This document shows, piece by piece, positions 51,594 through 60,040 of a DNA stretch of 64,000 bases (the first letter of the stretch is position 1; each line of letters begins with the position of its first letter). This DNA is from Pseudorhodobacter antarcticus. Its GTDB lineage: Bacteria > Pseudomonadota > Alphaproteobacteria > Rhodobacterales > Rhodobacteraceae. The notes under the pieces are model-generated. The model saw only the letters and a program-made list of their open reading frames with translations. It was not told the DNA's origin and did no database searches. The position numbers were made by a program, and so were the translations under genes. The stretch is taken from assembly GCA_945862435.1 (NCBI GenBank), contig CAMAXX010000007.1:1-64000 (forward strand). Direction: 5' to 3'.

Positions 51594-52591
51594 TTGGGAT
51601 GGAATTTGCAACGCCTTTGCCGATTGTCATACTTGGCGCAGGGGTTGCGGGTCTGTCGGCTGCATCGGCGCTGGTGCAGGGCGGACAAGCATCTGTGATA
51701 TTTGACAAGGGGCGCGGCGTTGGGGGGCGTGTGGCCACGCGCCGCGTATCGCTGCCAGACGGCACCCAGTTGCAGTTCGATCACGGTGCGCAGTTTGCCA
51801 CAGCCAAAGGCGCGGGATTTGCCGCAGTCCTTGGCGCGCTTCAAACGGCAGGCTTGGCGGCCCAGTGGCAAACGGGGGGCGATACGGGGGGCGATACGGG
51901 GGGGGGACGCAGCCAAGTTATTGGCGCGCCTGCCATGTCGTCCTTGGCGCGCGGCATTGCGCAAGCCGCTGGATTGCAAATTGTGCAAAACGCCGCTGCC
52001 AAATCTGTGCGGCAAGAGGGCGCGCTGTGGTGCATTGGCTTTGCGGATGGGTCCAGCGTCCAGGCCGAGCGGGTAATTCTGACCGTGCCCGCGCCGCAAC
52101 TTGCTGGGCTGCTAGGGCCAGATCATGATGCAGTGCGCGCCGCCGCGTCGGTGCAGGTGCAGCCGTGCCTTACACTGATGGCGGCGGCCCGCGCCCCCGC
52201 ACCCTTTACCGCTGCGCGTGATAATGCGCAGGATTTGGCGTGGATTGCGCAGGATAACAGCAAATCTGGCCGCGCAGGTAATGGTTTGACCACATGGGTC
52301 GCCCAAACGAGTTTGCCTTTTAGTCTGCAGCATTTGGAAAAATCCAGCGATGAGATATGCGCTCTGATGCTGCCCCTTTTGTGCCGGCGCCTTGGTTTGG
52401 CTGCGAATGATATTGTCTTTTCTGCGGCGCATCGTTGGCGCTATGCCCGTGCGGATGTCCCGCTGGGGGTGGCTTTCTTACATCCCACAGCGGGTCTTTA
52501 TATTGGCGGCGATTGGTGCCTTGGCCCAAGGATCGAGGCGGCATGGGACAGCGGCGCGGCCATTGCGGCTGCCATTTTGGCCCTTGGATGA
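51590..52591 (+). CDS. Renalase-like FAD-dependent oxidoreductase
   Basis: 333 aa. N-terminal dinucleotide motif IVILGAGVAGLSAASALVQ, GG motif (GRGVGGRVATRR) and the FDHGAQFAT segment typical of renalase/NAD(P)/FAD amine oxidoreductases. C-terminal FAD contact in GLYIGGDWCLGPRIEAAWDSG. A TGGD-encoding 12-bp repeat lies near residue 95. The ATG at 51590 overlaps the previous stop as ATGA (a second ATG at 51599 is possible). Its substrate may be related to a reduced nicotinamide or amine; unknown here. Confidence 0.85.
   Translation: MIGMEFATPLPIVILGAGVAGLSAASALVQGGQASVIFDKGRGVGGRVATRRVSLPDGTQLQFDHGAQFATAKGAGFAAVLGALQTAGLAAQWQTGGDTGGDTGGGRSQVIGAPAMSSLARGIAQAAGLQIVQNAAAKSVRQEGALWCIGFADGSSVQAERVILTVPAPQLAGLLGPDHDAVRAAASVQVQPCLTLMAAARAPAPFTAARDNAQDLAWIAQDNSKSGRAGNGLTTWVAQTSLPFSLQHLEKSSDEICALMLPLLCRRLGLAANDIVFSAAHRWRYARADVPLGVAFLHPTAGLYIGGDWCLGPRIEAAWDSGAAIAAAILALG
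51872..51898. repeat. 12-bp in-frame tandem repeat
   Basis: ACGGGGGGCGAT occurs twice head to tail, with a third partial copy, in the renalase-like gene. It encodes TGGD units. Confidence 0.85.
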
Positions 52592-53394
52592 TACACATGT
52601 TAAAGGATCCGCGGCTTGCCCGCCTTATCACGCTTTTGCGGGCAGCCCTGCATGCGCCGCGCGGGTTTGGGCGCATTGCAAGTGCGCTGGTTTTGGGCGC
52701 TGTCTGCCATGCCATATTTGCGCTGGCCGTCGGGGCGATGATTGCAGCGATGTTTTTTGGAATGCAGCACAGCCTTGGCCGTGCCTCTTGGCCCATGGCG
52801 GCGAATGCAGCCCTGATTGTGCAGTTTCCGCTGGCCCATTCGCTGCTGCTATCGCGCAAAGGGCAGGGGGTTTTGGCGTGGATCTTTCCCGCCCCGCATG
52901 GCCAAACGTTGATCACCACCACCTATGCCATAATCGCCTCGGCGCAGTTGTTTGCGCTGTTTGCGCTGTGGACACCGTCGGGCATTGTCTGGTGGCAGGC
53001 CGAAGGGGCAGCCTCTTGGGCGCTATGCACAGCCTATACGGCCAGTTGGCTGTTGCTGATGAAGGCCAGTTTTGATGCGGGTGTTGAGGTGCAATCGGGC
53101 GCGCTGGGGTGGCTGTCGATGCTGGGGCGCATTCGCCCCGTTTACCCTCAAATGCCCACACGCGGCCTGTTTGCCATCATCCGCCAACCCATTTATGTGG
53201 CCTTTGCGCTGACCTTGTGGACAATGCCCGTTTGGACGCCAGACCAATTGGCGCTGTCGGTGGTCTTAACGGCCTATTGCCTGATTGCTCCGCGCGCCAA
53301 AGAACGCCGCTTTGCCGCCCGCTATGGCGCGGAATTTGACCGCTATCGCGCGGCTGTGCCTTATGCCATCCCGCGCCTATGGGGGCAAAGATGA
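52588..53394 (+). CDS. Isoprenylcysteine methyltransferase/NnrU-like membrane protein
   Basis: 268 aa with six or more membrane helices. The C-terminal part RGLFAIIRQPIYVAFALTLW ... LSVVLTAYCLIAPRAKERRF and YGAEFDRYRAAVPYAIP follows the membrane methyltransferase pattern (RHP-Y-x-G ... EER-L-x-x-YGxxYxxYRxxV). Related enzymes methylate isoprenylcysteine or methanethiol (MddA). ATG 52588 overlaps the previous stop (ATGA). Acceptor unknown. Confidence 0.82.
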   Translation: MIHMLKDPRLARLITLLRAALHAPRGFGRIASALVLGAVCHAIFALAVGAMIAAMFFGMQHSLGRASWPMAANAALIVQFPLAHSLLLSRKGQGVLAWIFPAPHGQTLITTTYAIIASAQLFALFALWTPSGIVWWQAEGAASWALCTAYTASWLLLMKASFDAGVEVQSGALGWLSMLGRIRPVYPQMPTRGLFAIIRQPIYVAFALTLWTMPVWTPDQLALSVVLTAYCLIAPRAKERRFAARYGAEFDRYRAAVPYAIPRLWGQR

Positions 53395-53603
53395 AAGTTA
53401 CGCCATTAAGCAGCGCAGAGGTCAGCGAAGTTATCGAAATGGCGCTCAGCGATCACACCAGCTTTGCGCAAATTCGCGCGCTTTATGGCCTTGGGCCGGA
53501 TGATGTCAAAGCACTAATGCGCGCAAACCTTGCGCGCGGCAGTTACCGTGCATGGCGCAGGCGCGTGCGTGCCTTTTCTGATCGGCGCGAGGTTTATAAA
53601 TAG
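53391..53603 (+). CDS. TIGR03643 (DUF2805) family protein
   Basis: 70-aa small protein. The core EVIEMALSDHTSFAQIRALYGLGPDDVKALMR with WRRRV near the end is the family signature. Members are often found near photolyase-like genes. ATG 53391 overlaps the previous stop (ATGA), the third such overlap in this operon. A helix-turn-helix-like shape is possible, but function is unknown. Confidence 0.88.
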   Translation: MKVTPLSSAEVSEVIEMALSDHTSFAQIRALYGLGPDDVKALMRANLARGSYRAWRRRVRAFSDRREVYK

Positions 53604-53622
53604 ACTAAAGGGACGCACCAGT

Positions 53623-53636
53623 CTGCGCGCGCGCAG
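53623..53636. repeat. Alternating CG palindrome
   Basis: CTGCGCGCGCGCAG, a perfect 14-bp palindrome of alternating purine and pyrimidine, in the 41-nt spacer between two convergent operons. It could form a short hairpin or Z-DNA. Confidence 0.6.
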
Positions 53637-53644
53637 CATTTGTA

Positions 53645-54688
53645 TCAGTTGTCATAGCCCGTCATCTCTAAATATCCGACGCCGTTATGGCTGCCTTGCA
53701 CGGTTACTGGCCCCTCCCAATAGGGCATGGATGTGGCCATCCATGCGTTATTGTTCAGCGCCGACACCGTCACATCCACCCCTTTACTGGGCAATTGTAC
53801 GCGCCATTTTATGGGCAATTCGCGCCCCGCCAACGGGTGCGTTTCCAAGGATTGGGCTTTAAATGCGCCATTGGGCAGGGGAGTTGCTGCGCCATCTGGT
53901 TCAATCCACGTGGCCGATGTGTAATCGCTGCCGCCACGCAGCACGAATCCCATCAGCTTTGCGCCGCTGTCGAATGACAGGGAAAACCAATCCCAGCCCG
54001 TTTGATCTGGCGCAAGGGGCTGGGATGACCATTCGCGATCAAGCCACGCCTTGCCCGCCACAGCAACATCGCCTGACGGCAGGCGCAGCGTGCCTGTGAT
54101 GTCATAAAACGGCTGAGAATAATAATGGCTTGCCTGCCCCGATGCAGATTTTACCGAATAGCCTGCCTGCCCATGCAGCACCAATGGGCCTTGGGCAGTC
54201 AGTGCCATGTCATAGGAAAAATCTGTGCCCGCCGCCGTCAGGCGCAGCGTATTCAGATCAGGCCCAGCCATGACCCAATCGTCGATCCACGCCACAAATG
54301 GGGCAGGGGTCACCCCTGCCTGCCCAATACCGCCGCGCGCCAGCCTTTCGGCCACATACTGCGCGCTGGGGGTGGTGATGGCGGCATGGCCCATCCACAG
54401 TTGCGGCGATTGCCAGCCCGACGCCTCGTAAGGGGCCAAGGCGCTGCGAAATAGCGTCCATTGCAGCCCGTATTGCGCCCTATCTTGTCCTTGCAAATTG
54501 GCCGTTACATACCACCATTCAATGCGATAGTCTGGGTGCGCGCCGTGGTCGCGCGGAAATTGCAAAATTGTGTTCGGTAAGGGCGTGGCAAAACCGTCGT
54601 TCGCGATATTGCCCAAGCCCGCAAATCCTTGGGCCTGCGCGCCCAAGGGCATCATCAACAGCCATAGCACCATCGCCCTAACGTTCAT
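53645..54688 (-). CDS. AttH/CrtC-like lipocalin-domain protein
   Basis: 347-aa exported protein. A signal peptide is visible (VLWLLMMPLGAQAQG). The mature part has PRDHGAHPDYRIEWWYVTANL, SHYYSQPFYDITGTL, WLDREWSSQPLAPDQTGWDWFSLSF and a final beta-rich domain, the pattern of AttH and of carotenoid 1,2-hydratase CrtC. In Agrobacterium AttH accompanies the AttEFG ABC transporter. ATG 54688 overlaps the upstream permease gene by 11 nt. Ligand may be a lipid or isoprenoid; catalytic function unproven. Confidence 0.87.
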   Translation of the reverse strand: MNVRAMVLWLLMMPLGAQAQGFAGLGNIANDGFATPLPNTILQFPRDHGAHPDYRIEWWYVTANLQGQDRAQYGLQWTLFRSALAPYEASGWQSPQLWMGHAAITTPSAQYVAERLARGGIGQAGVTPAPFVAWIDDWVMAGPDLNTLRLTAAGTDFSYDMALTAQGPLVLHGQAGYSVKSASGQASHYYSQPFYDITGTLRLPSGDVAVAGKAWLDREWSSQPLAPDQTGWDWFSLSFDSGAKLMGFVLRGGSDYTSATWIEPDGAATPLPNGAFKAQSLETHPLAGRELPIKWRVQLPSKGVDVTVSALNNNAWMATSMPYWEGPVTVQGSHNGVGYLEMTGYDN

Positions 54689-57059
54689 GCCGAAAAACTC
54701 CCAGCAGCCGTGCAGGCGCCATTCCCGACAATCGCCAGGCAGGCCATGCGGCGGCCAGCGTTCCCGCCAGCAAAGCCAACCCGCCAAGCCGCAGATAATC
54801 CAGCCAGAACAGATACATGGGCAAGCGCCAGCCAAAGGCCTCGACATTGACCACCGCCAAAAGCGCCCACGCAAGCGCCAGCCCCAACGGCAGCCCCATA
54901 ACGCCAGTCAGTGCCGCCAGAACGATGGCGCGCACCAAATCCAACGCGGCAAGCCGCTTGCGCGCCATCCCCAGCGCCCAAACCGGGGCCAGCATCGGCA
55001 GGCGCATATCGGCCAGTGTCAGAAGGCTCATCAGCATTGCAAACCCCGCCACCGCCAGCGTCAACACATTGAGCGCGCGCGTGACGGTAAAGGTGCGCTC
55101 GAACACTTGCAGCGACAAAGCCTTGATCGCGGCTTGGTCGATGATTGCACTGGCCTCTAGCCCTGCACGATCTTGCAATGCGGCGCGCAGGGCGGGGATG
55201 CCTTCGGGCGCCGCGCGCAGGCCAAAGCGCAGCGCAACGGCGTCTGGAAACGCAGCATCAAAAACAGCTTTGGCAACAATCACCTGCCCAATCGGATTGC
55301 CATAATCCCCATAAATCCCTACAATTGGCAAAGTCAGATCAGGCGTAATCCGCAGCGTATCGCCCAAACTTAGTCCTGCGCGGCGAAAAAGCTGCTCGTT
55401 TATCAAAGCGCCTTCGCGACGTTCCACAGTCTCCCAAGCTTTTGGTGCGCCGTCTAAAAAGCGCCAATTGTCGCGATAGGTCGCGTGGTCGATCACGCCG
55501 TAGATCTTTGCAAGTTGCCCTGCGACCACGCTGTCTGCTGACACAATCGGCAGCAGCGCCGTGGCATATTGGCCCGCCACATCTGCAATACGCGCGCCTT
55601 GGGCTTCGTCCATGGCCGATACATAAAGTTCAGACGCAAGGCGCTGATCCAGAAATCCCACAAAGGTCAGCCGAAAAGATGAAACCATCGTCGAGACGCC
55701 AACATTTGCCGCCATCGCCAGCATCAGCGCCATCAGGGCCAGTGACAGGCTGGGTAATTGTTGGCGTGTGTCGGCCCAAAACCACTGTGCCAAAGGGCCG
55801 CGCGCGCCCGCGCCGAAAAGGCGCAGAACCGATGAAAGTGCAGACGGCAAGGCTAGCGCGCCCCCAATCAACAGCGCGCCCAGCATCGCAAAGCCTGCAA
55901 CCAACCCGTGCCCCCAAATGGCCAGACCGCCCGCAATCACCAAAAGCGTAAGTGCCGCAAAAATCATTCCGTTTGTCCGCGCCAAGGCAAAGGCTTGGGG
56001 CTGGGCACTGGCGAGCAATGGCATCGCCGAAAGCGCCTTAAACGCCCCAGCCCCCGCAAGAGCCGCCCCGCCCATAGCAATGCCAAGGCTGGGCAGCCAC
56101 CACTGATAGCGAAAGGCCAAACTACTGCCCAATTCTGCGCCATATAGCCCGCGCAAACTGACTGCCACATCGGGCAGCAAGGCGGCGGCCACGATATATC
56201 CAAGACCCACGCCAATTGCCCCTGCAAGGGCGGCCAGAACCATCAATTCTGCCAGCATCAACCCCATAATTGCCCGTAACGGCGCGCCCATTGCCCGCAG
56301 GCTGCGCACCATTACGCGGCGCTGTGCAAAGGCAAGACCAATCGCGCCGTGCACAATAAACAAGCCCACAGCAAAAGACAAAAAGCCAAAGGCCGTCAGG
56401 TTAAGATGAAAACTGTCTGTAAGACGCGCCACATCCGTCGCCTGTTGCGGCTGGGCTTGGGTCAAATGGGCGGCCACTTCGGCCAGTGGACGGCGGGTTA
56501 TCGGCTGGGCTGCTGCGACAATTAGACGGTCTATTTGACCAATCCTGCCCAAAATGCGCTGTGCTGCGCCAATATCTGTGATCGCCACATCTGGGGCCAT
56601 ATCCGCGCGCGCAACACCCTTCAGGCCTTGGGGCAATTTGGCCAGAACATCTGCCCGCGCGAAAATTTGGCCTTCACCCAAGATAAACGCCGCAAAATCA
56701 GGAACGCCAGCACCGATCTGCAAGACAGTGCCTTGCGGCGCGGTCAGCGGATCAATTCCCATTAGGGTGATCCCGGTAAAATCGCCTTCTATCACGGGCG
56801 AAACAAGCCAGCCTGCACGGCGCAGGGCAATATAGTCGTCCATATCCAAGATCTGTCCGCTTTTGGGCGTGATCTGACCAAATCGGGCCGTGTCCATTGT
56901 GCCTGCGGCGGTGGCATAACTGGCGCGCGCCTCGGTGTTGATGGCCTGAACACCCGCCCAAAGCGCCGTACCCAGCGCCAGCCCCGTAATCAGCGTGAAC
57001 AACTGCAATGGGTTGCGCCGCCAATGACTGACCAGTGCGGCAAAAATCGCGCGTTTCAT
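54678..57059 (-). CDS. FtsX-like ABC transporter permease (AttFG-like, two modules)
   Basis: 793-aa MacB/FtsX-type permease. Helix 1 follows RRNPLQLFTLITGLALGTALW. Two FtsX core modules are present: one near residues 225-370 (FLSFAVGLFIVHGAIGLAFAQRR) and one at the C-terminus (ALNVLTLAVAGFAMLMSLLTL), with large periplasmic parts between. Such proteins extract lipoproteins or lipids, or act mechanically and not as channels. ATG 57059 overlaps the upstream ATPase stop as ATGA. In Agrobacterium this region is split as attF and attG. Confidence 0.88.
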   Translation of the reverse strand: MKRAIFAALVSHWRRNPLQLFTLITGLALGTALWAGVQAINTEARASYATAAGTMDTARFGQITPKSGQILDMDDYIALRRAGWLVSPVIEGDFTGITLMGIDPLTAPQGTVLQIGAGVPDFAAFILGEGQIFARADVLAKLPQGLKGVARADMAPDVAITDIGAAQRILGRIGQIDRLIVAAAQPITRRPLAEVAAHLTQAQPQQATDVARLTDSFHLNLTAFGFLSFAVGLFIVHGAIGLAFAQRRVMVRSLRAMGAPLRAIMGLMLAELMVLAALAGAIGVGLGYIVAAALLPDVAVSLRGLYGAELGSSLAFRYQWWLPSLGIAMGGAALAGAGAFKALSAMPLLASAQPQAFALARTNGMIFAALTLLVIAGGLAIWGHGLVAGFAMLGALLIGGALALPSALSSVLRLFGAGARGPLAQWFWADTRQQLPSLSLALMALMLAMAANVGVSTMVSSFRLTFVGFLDQRLASELYVSAMDEAQGARIADVAGQYATALLPIVSADSVVAGQLAKIYGVIDHATYRDNWRFLDGAPKAWETVERREGALINEQLFRRAGLSLGDTLRITPDLTLPIVGIYGDYGNPIGQVIVAKAVFDAAFPDAVALRFGLRAAPEGIPALRAALQDRAGLEASAIIDQAAIKALSLQVFERTFTVTRALNVLTLAVAGFAMLMSLLTLADMRLPMLAPVWALGMARKRLAALDLVRAIVLAALTGVMGLPLGLALAWALLAVVNVEAFGWRLPMYLFWLDYLRLGGLALLAGTLAAAWPAWRLSGMAPARLLGVFRHER

Positions 57060-57700
57060 GCGATTAGCCCGTTTGACAGATTCAAGCGCCTTGCCATTCG
57101 TGCGGCCAAACGCTGCGAATGGGTCACCAAAACCAACCCCGCCCGCGTTTCGGCAACCAATTCGCACAACAGGGCAAAGACGCCGTCAGATGCCGCCTCG
57201 TCCAGATTGCCCGTTGGCTCGTCTGCCAAAACCAGCTTTGGCTGGGCGGCTAATGTGCGCGCGATAGCTACCCGCTGCTGTTGCCCGCCTGACAAAGCCT
57301 CGGGGTATTTGGCCAAATGATCGGCAAGCCCTAAACGATATGCCAGACGCGTGCAAAGTGCAGCGTCATGCCGACCCGCAAGGCGCGCATGAAAGGCGAT
57401 ATTCGCCCCGACATCCAGCGAGGGGATCAAGTTGAATTGCTGAAAGATCACACCAACCACATCTCGGCGCAGCTTGGCGCGCCCGCCGTCATCAAGGCCC
57501 GTCATCGCCACGCCGTCAATGACGACTTCCCCGTTATCGGCGCTGTCCAGCCCGCCAATCAAATGCAGTAGCGTGCTTTTGCCCGACCCTGATTCCCCTG
57601 TGAGCGCCAGCATCTCGCCCGCGCGCAAATCAAAGGACACGCCACGAAGCACGGGTGCGTTTGGGTAGGATTTGGTTACGTTGTTAACATGCAATAGCAT
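57056..57700 (-). CDS. LolD/MacB-type ABC ATP-binding protein (AttE-like)
   Basis: 214-aa ATPase. Walker A GESGSGKSTLL, Q-loop FQQFNLIPSL, signature LSGGQQQRVAIAR, Walker B LVLADEPTGNLD and His in LVTHSQRLA. The length and DEPTGNLD mark the LolD/MacB/FtsE subfamily, which works with FtsX-like permeases. ATG 57700 follows GGGGGTGAAG; ATG 57712 is an alternative. First gene of the three-gene export operon, divergent from the rhodopsin gene. Confidence 0.92.
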   Translation of the reverse strand: MLLHVNNVTKSYPNAPVLRGVSFDLRAGEMLALTGESGSGKSTLLHLIGGLDSADNGEVVIDGVAMTGLDDGGRAKLRRDVVGVIFQQFNLIPSLDVGANIAFHARLAGRHDAALCTRLAYRLGLADHLAKYPEALSGGQQQRVAIARTLAAQPKLVLADEPTGNLDEAASDGVFALLCELVAETRAGLVLVTHSQRLAARMARRLNLSNGLIA

Positions 57701-57868
57701 CTTCACCCCCATACACAGGTAACCCGTAGCTTGGCAAAGAAAAGGGCGCGCAAGCGCTGCACATGCCGTTGCATCCGCCCCCGTTAAAGATGGGGAATTA
57801 CCCAAAGGATAGCTTGAAACATGAGATTTAAGGGCTAACTCTAACTTACGGAATTATAGGGAAATTTC

Positions 57869-58624
57869 ATGGAAACTATGTCTCTTGGTCAGTATGACCT
57901 TATTTACAATGCTTTCTCATTCGCGCTTGCAGCGATGATGGCGGCGACGCTGTTTTTTTGGTTTGGCAGATCGCAAGTGGCGGATGCCTATAAAACTGCA
58001 ATGACTGTAACGGGATTGGTTACATTTATCGCGGCGTATCATTATCTCCGTATCTCGCAAAGCTGGGTTGATGCCTACACCGTGATAAATGGCACGGTGA
58101 CGGCATCGGGCGTTGGGTTCAATGACGCCTACCGCTATGTGGACTGGTTTCTGACTGTGCCATTGTTGCTGGTCGAATTGATCCTTGTTATGGGTCTAAG
58201 CAGTCAGGAAACCTCGTCAAAAGCTATTCGTCTTGGCCTTTTGGCTGCGTTGATGGTGGGTCTAGGCTACCCGGGCGAGATCGCCGATGTCGCATCCGGA
58301 CGCTGGATGTGGGGCGGTTTGGCGATGATCCCATTCATTTGGATCGTCTATGAATTGTTTGTCGGTCTGAGCCAGTCGGTGGCACAGCAACCTGCAAGCG
58401 CGCGCGGATTGGTCAAAGCGGCCATCTGGGTGACCGTTTTGTCATGGTCTTTCTACCCCGTGGTGTTCTTTGCGGGCGCAATCGGTATTGGGGGCACAAC
58501 AGCCCTGACCGTGGTTCAGGTCGGCTATACGATCGCTGATCTGGTCGCAAAAGCGGCCTTTGGCGTGCTGATATTTATGATCGCTGTCCGCAAGTCCCAA
58601 GCGGACATTGGCAAATCGGCCTAG
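57869..58624 (+). CDS. Xanthorhodopsin-like light-driven proton pump
   Basis: 251-aa seven-helix retinal protein. Residues: proton acceptor Asp92, Thr96 and donor Glu103 (RYVDWFLTVPLLLVE), the acceptor-complex His58 (YHYLRI), and retinal Lys228 (IADLVAKAAFG). Leu100 at the spectral-tuning position predicts green absorption. The sequence is closer to xanthorhodopsin than to SAR86-type proteorhodopsin (GQYDLIYNAFSF, GYPGEIADVA), and Gly149 aligns with Gly156 of xanthorhodopsin, the gap for a carotenoid antenna. AGGG precedes the ATG; TTGAAA at 57814 may be a -35 box. No retinal or carotenoid synthesis gene is in the window. Confidence 0.95.
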   Translation: METMSLGQYDLIYNAFSFALAAMMAATLFFWFGRSQVADAYKTAMTVTGLVTFIAAYHYLRISQSWVDAYTVINGTVTASGVGFNDAYRYVDWFLTVPLLLVELILVMGLSSQETSSKAIRLGLLAALMVGLGYPGEIADVASGRWMWGGLAMIPFIWIVYELFVGLSQSVAQQPASARGLVKAAIWVTVLSWSFYPVVFFAGAIGIGGTTALTVVQVGYTIADLVAKAAFGVLIFMIAVRKSQADIGKSA

Positions 58625-58639
58625 TCGCTGAAAAAATCA

Positions 58640-58664
58640 CTGGTGGCGGCCGTTTCGCCACCAG
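58640..58664 (+). terminator. Stem-loop after the rhodopsin gene
   Basis: Perfect 9-bp stem CTGGTGGCG / CGCCACCAG with a 7-nt loop, preceded by six A. The downstream U-tract is poor, so it may stabilise the 3' end or terminate. Confidence 0.65.
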
Positions 58665-59029
58665 ACCCATTTGAAGAGCTGATCGGGTCAATGTAGCCCG
58701 ATTGATTTTGCCAACATCAGTTCTGAAATGGCGCATTGGTTGGGGGCATGTTTCGAAATTGTGCCTCGTTGGGCAAATGAAATTCGCCGCATCGGCGCAG
58801 GCCCCGCACATATAGATCCGATACAGATCGGTCGCTGTGCAAGCACACGCGCCTATCCGCAGGCAGCTATGCTGCTAAGGATAGTTGAGGGACGTGAACA
58901 ACAGACAAATGCCGAGAGGATATTTAACGGCCACGGGATGGCACACTGCGCTGATTATTAATAACTGCCTCATTCACCGAAGAAATGCGCGCAGCGCCTA
59001 AGAGGCGCGAACGCCCCCTAGGCCTTGGA
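58665..59029. other. Spacer without recognisable gene
   Basis: 365 bp between the rhodopsin hairpin and the convergent methyltransferase gene. A 77-codon plus-strand frame at 58728 has no good ribosome-binding site or family resemblance. Nothing else seen. Confidence 0.5.
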
Positions 59030-60010
59030 CTATTCGCGCGCACGCCGCCCACCGCGGCGCCCCGATGTGGCGGCGCTGGCTGCGGCAGATGCTTCGGCAA
59101 ATGTGGCACCTGCCTCGACTGCTTCTAAAACACGGGCAAAGCGGATCCATTCGCCGCCATTGGCATCGTGGTTCATCAGCATATTTGCGGCGCGAATCGC
59201 CTCCATTTCCACTTGGCGGACGGGGTTCATGATGGCGCTGGTCATGCCTGCGCCAATCGCCATTGGCAAAAACGCCGCGTTGATCCCGTGGCGATGCGGC
59301 AGGCCAAAGCTGATGTTTGATGCGCCGCAGGTCGTGTTCACGCCCAACTCCTCGCGCAGGCGGCGCACCAGTGCGAATACCTGATTTCCCGCCGTTGACA
59401 TTGCCCCAATTGGCATCACCAAAGGATCCACCACGATATCATGCGCGGGAATGCCAAAATCGGCGGCGCGCTGCACAATTTTCTTGGCCACAGCAAAACG
59501 CACGTCAGGGTCTTGGGAAATGCCCGTGTCATCGTTGGAAATCGCCACCACAGGCACGTTGTATTTCTTGACCAAAGGCAGCACCAATTCCAGCCGATCT
59601 TCCTCGCCCGTCACGGAATTCAGCAGGGGCCGGCCTTCGCAGGCCATCAGACCCGCTTCCAAAGCGCCAGGAACCGAGCTGTCGATGCACAAAGGAACAT
59701 CGACAACCTCTTGAATGCGCAGGATCAAATCACGCATCAGGGGCGGTTCGACAAAGTTATTGTCGGCATACCGCGGGTCAAGCGCCATTTTGTTGGTAAA
59801 CACCGCGCCCGAATTCACGTCCAGAACGGTCGCCCCGCAGGCCACCTGTTCCAGCGCATCGCGCAGAACGGTGTCAAAATTGCCCATTTCCAATTCGGCG
59901 GCCAGTTTCTTTCGCCCCGTAGGGTTGATCCGTTCGCCAATGACGCAAAAAGGCTCGTCAAATCCGATCACGACGGTTTTGGTTTTTGATTCGATCACTG
60001 TGCGCGTCAT
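59030..60010 (-). CDS. Methyltetrahydrofolate:corrinoid methyltransferase (MetH pterin-domain type)
   Basis: 326-aa TIM-barrel enzyme. Segments CVIGERINPTGRKKLAAEL, VLDVNSGAVF, PLCIDSS, LLNSVTGEEDRL, VAISNDDTGIS and ASNISFGLPHRHGIN are those of AcsE/MtgA-type pterin-binding methyltransferases, which move methyl groups between corrinoid proteins and tetrahydrofolate. A low-complexity tail of Ala and Arg/Gly ends it. Together with MetF and the small protein upstream it forms a one-carbon module used for example in glycine betaine demethylation. Corrinoid protein and MttB-type partners are not here. Confidence 0.9.
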   Translation of the reverse strand: MTRTVIESKTKTVVIGFDEPFCVIGERINPTGRKKLAAELEMGNFDTVLRDALEQVACGATVLDVNSGAVFTNKMALDPRYADNNFVEPPLMRDLILRIQEVVDVPLCIDSSVPGALEAGLMACEGRPLLNSVTGEEDRLELVLPLVKKYNVPVVAISNDDTGISQDPDVRFAVAKKIVQRAADFGIPAHDIVVDPLVMPIGAMSTAGNQVFALVRRLREELGVNTTCGASNISFGLPHRHGINAAFLPMAIGAGMTSAIMNPVRQVEMEAIRAANMLMNHDANGGEWIRFARVLEAVEAGATFAEASAAASAATSGRRGGRRARE

Positions 60011-60040
60011 GGCGGCTCCTTTAAATTATGCAGCAGGCTG

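Noticed and set aside
58728..58961. 77-codon frame between rhodopsin and the methyltransferase gene
   Set aside because: No ribosome-binding site or recognisable family, and the reverse strand is equally open in part.
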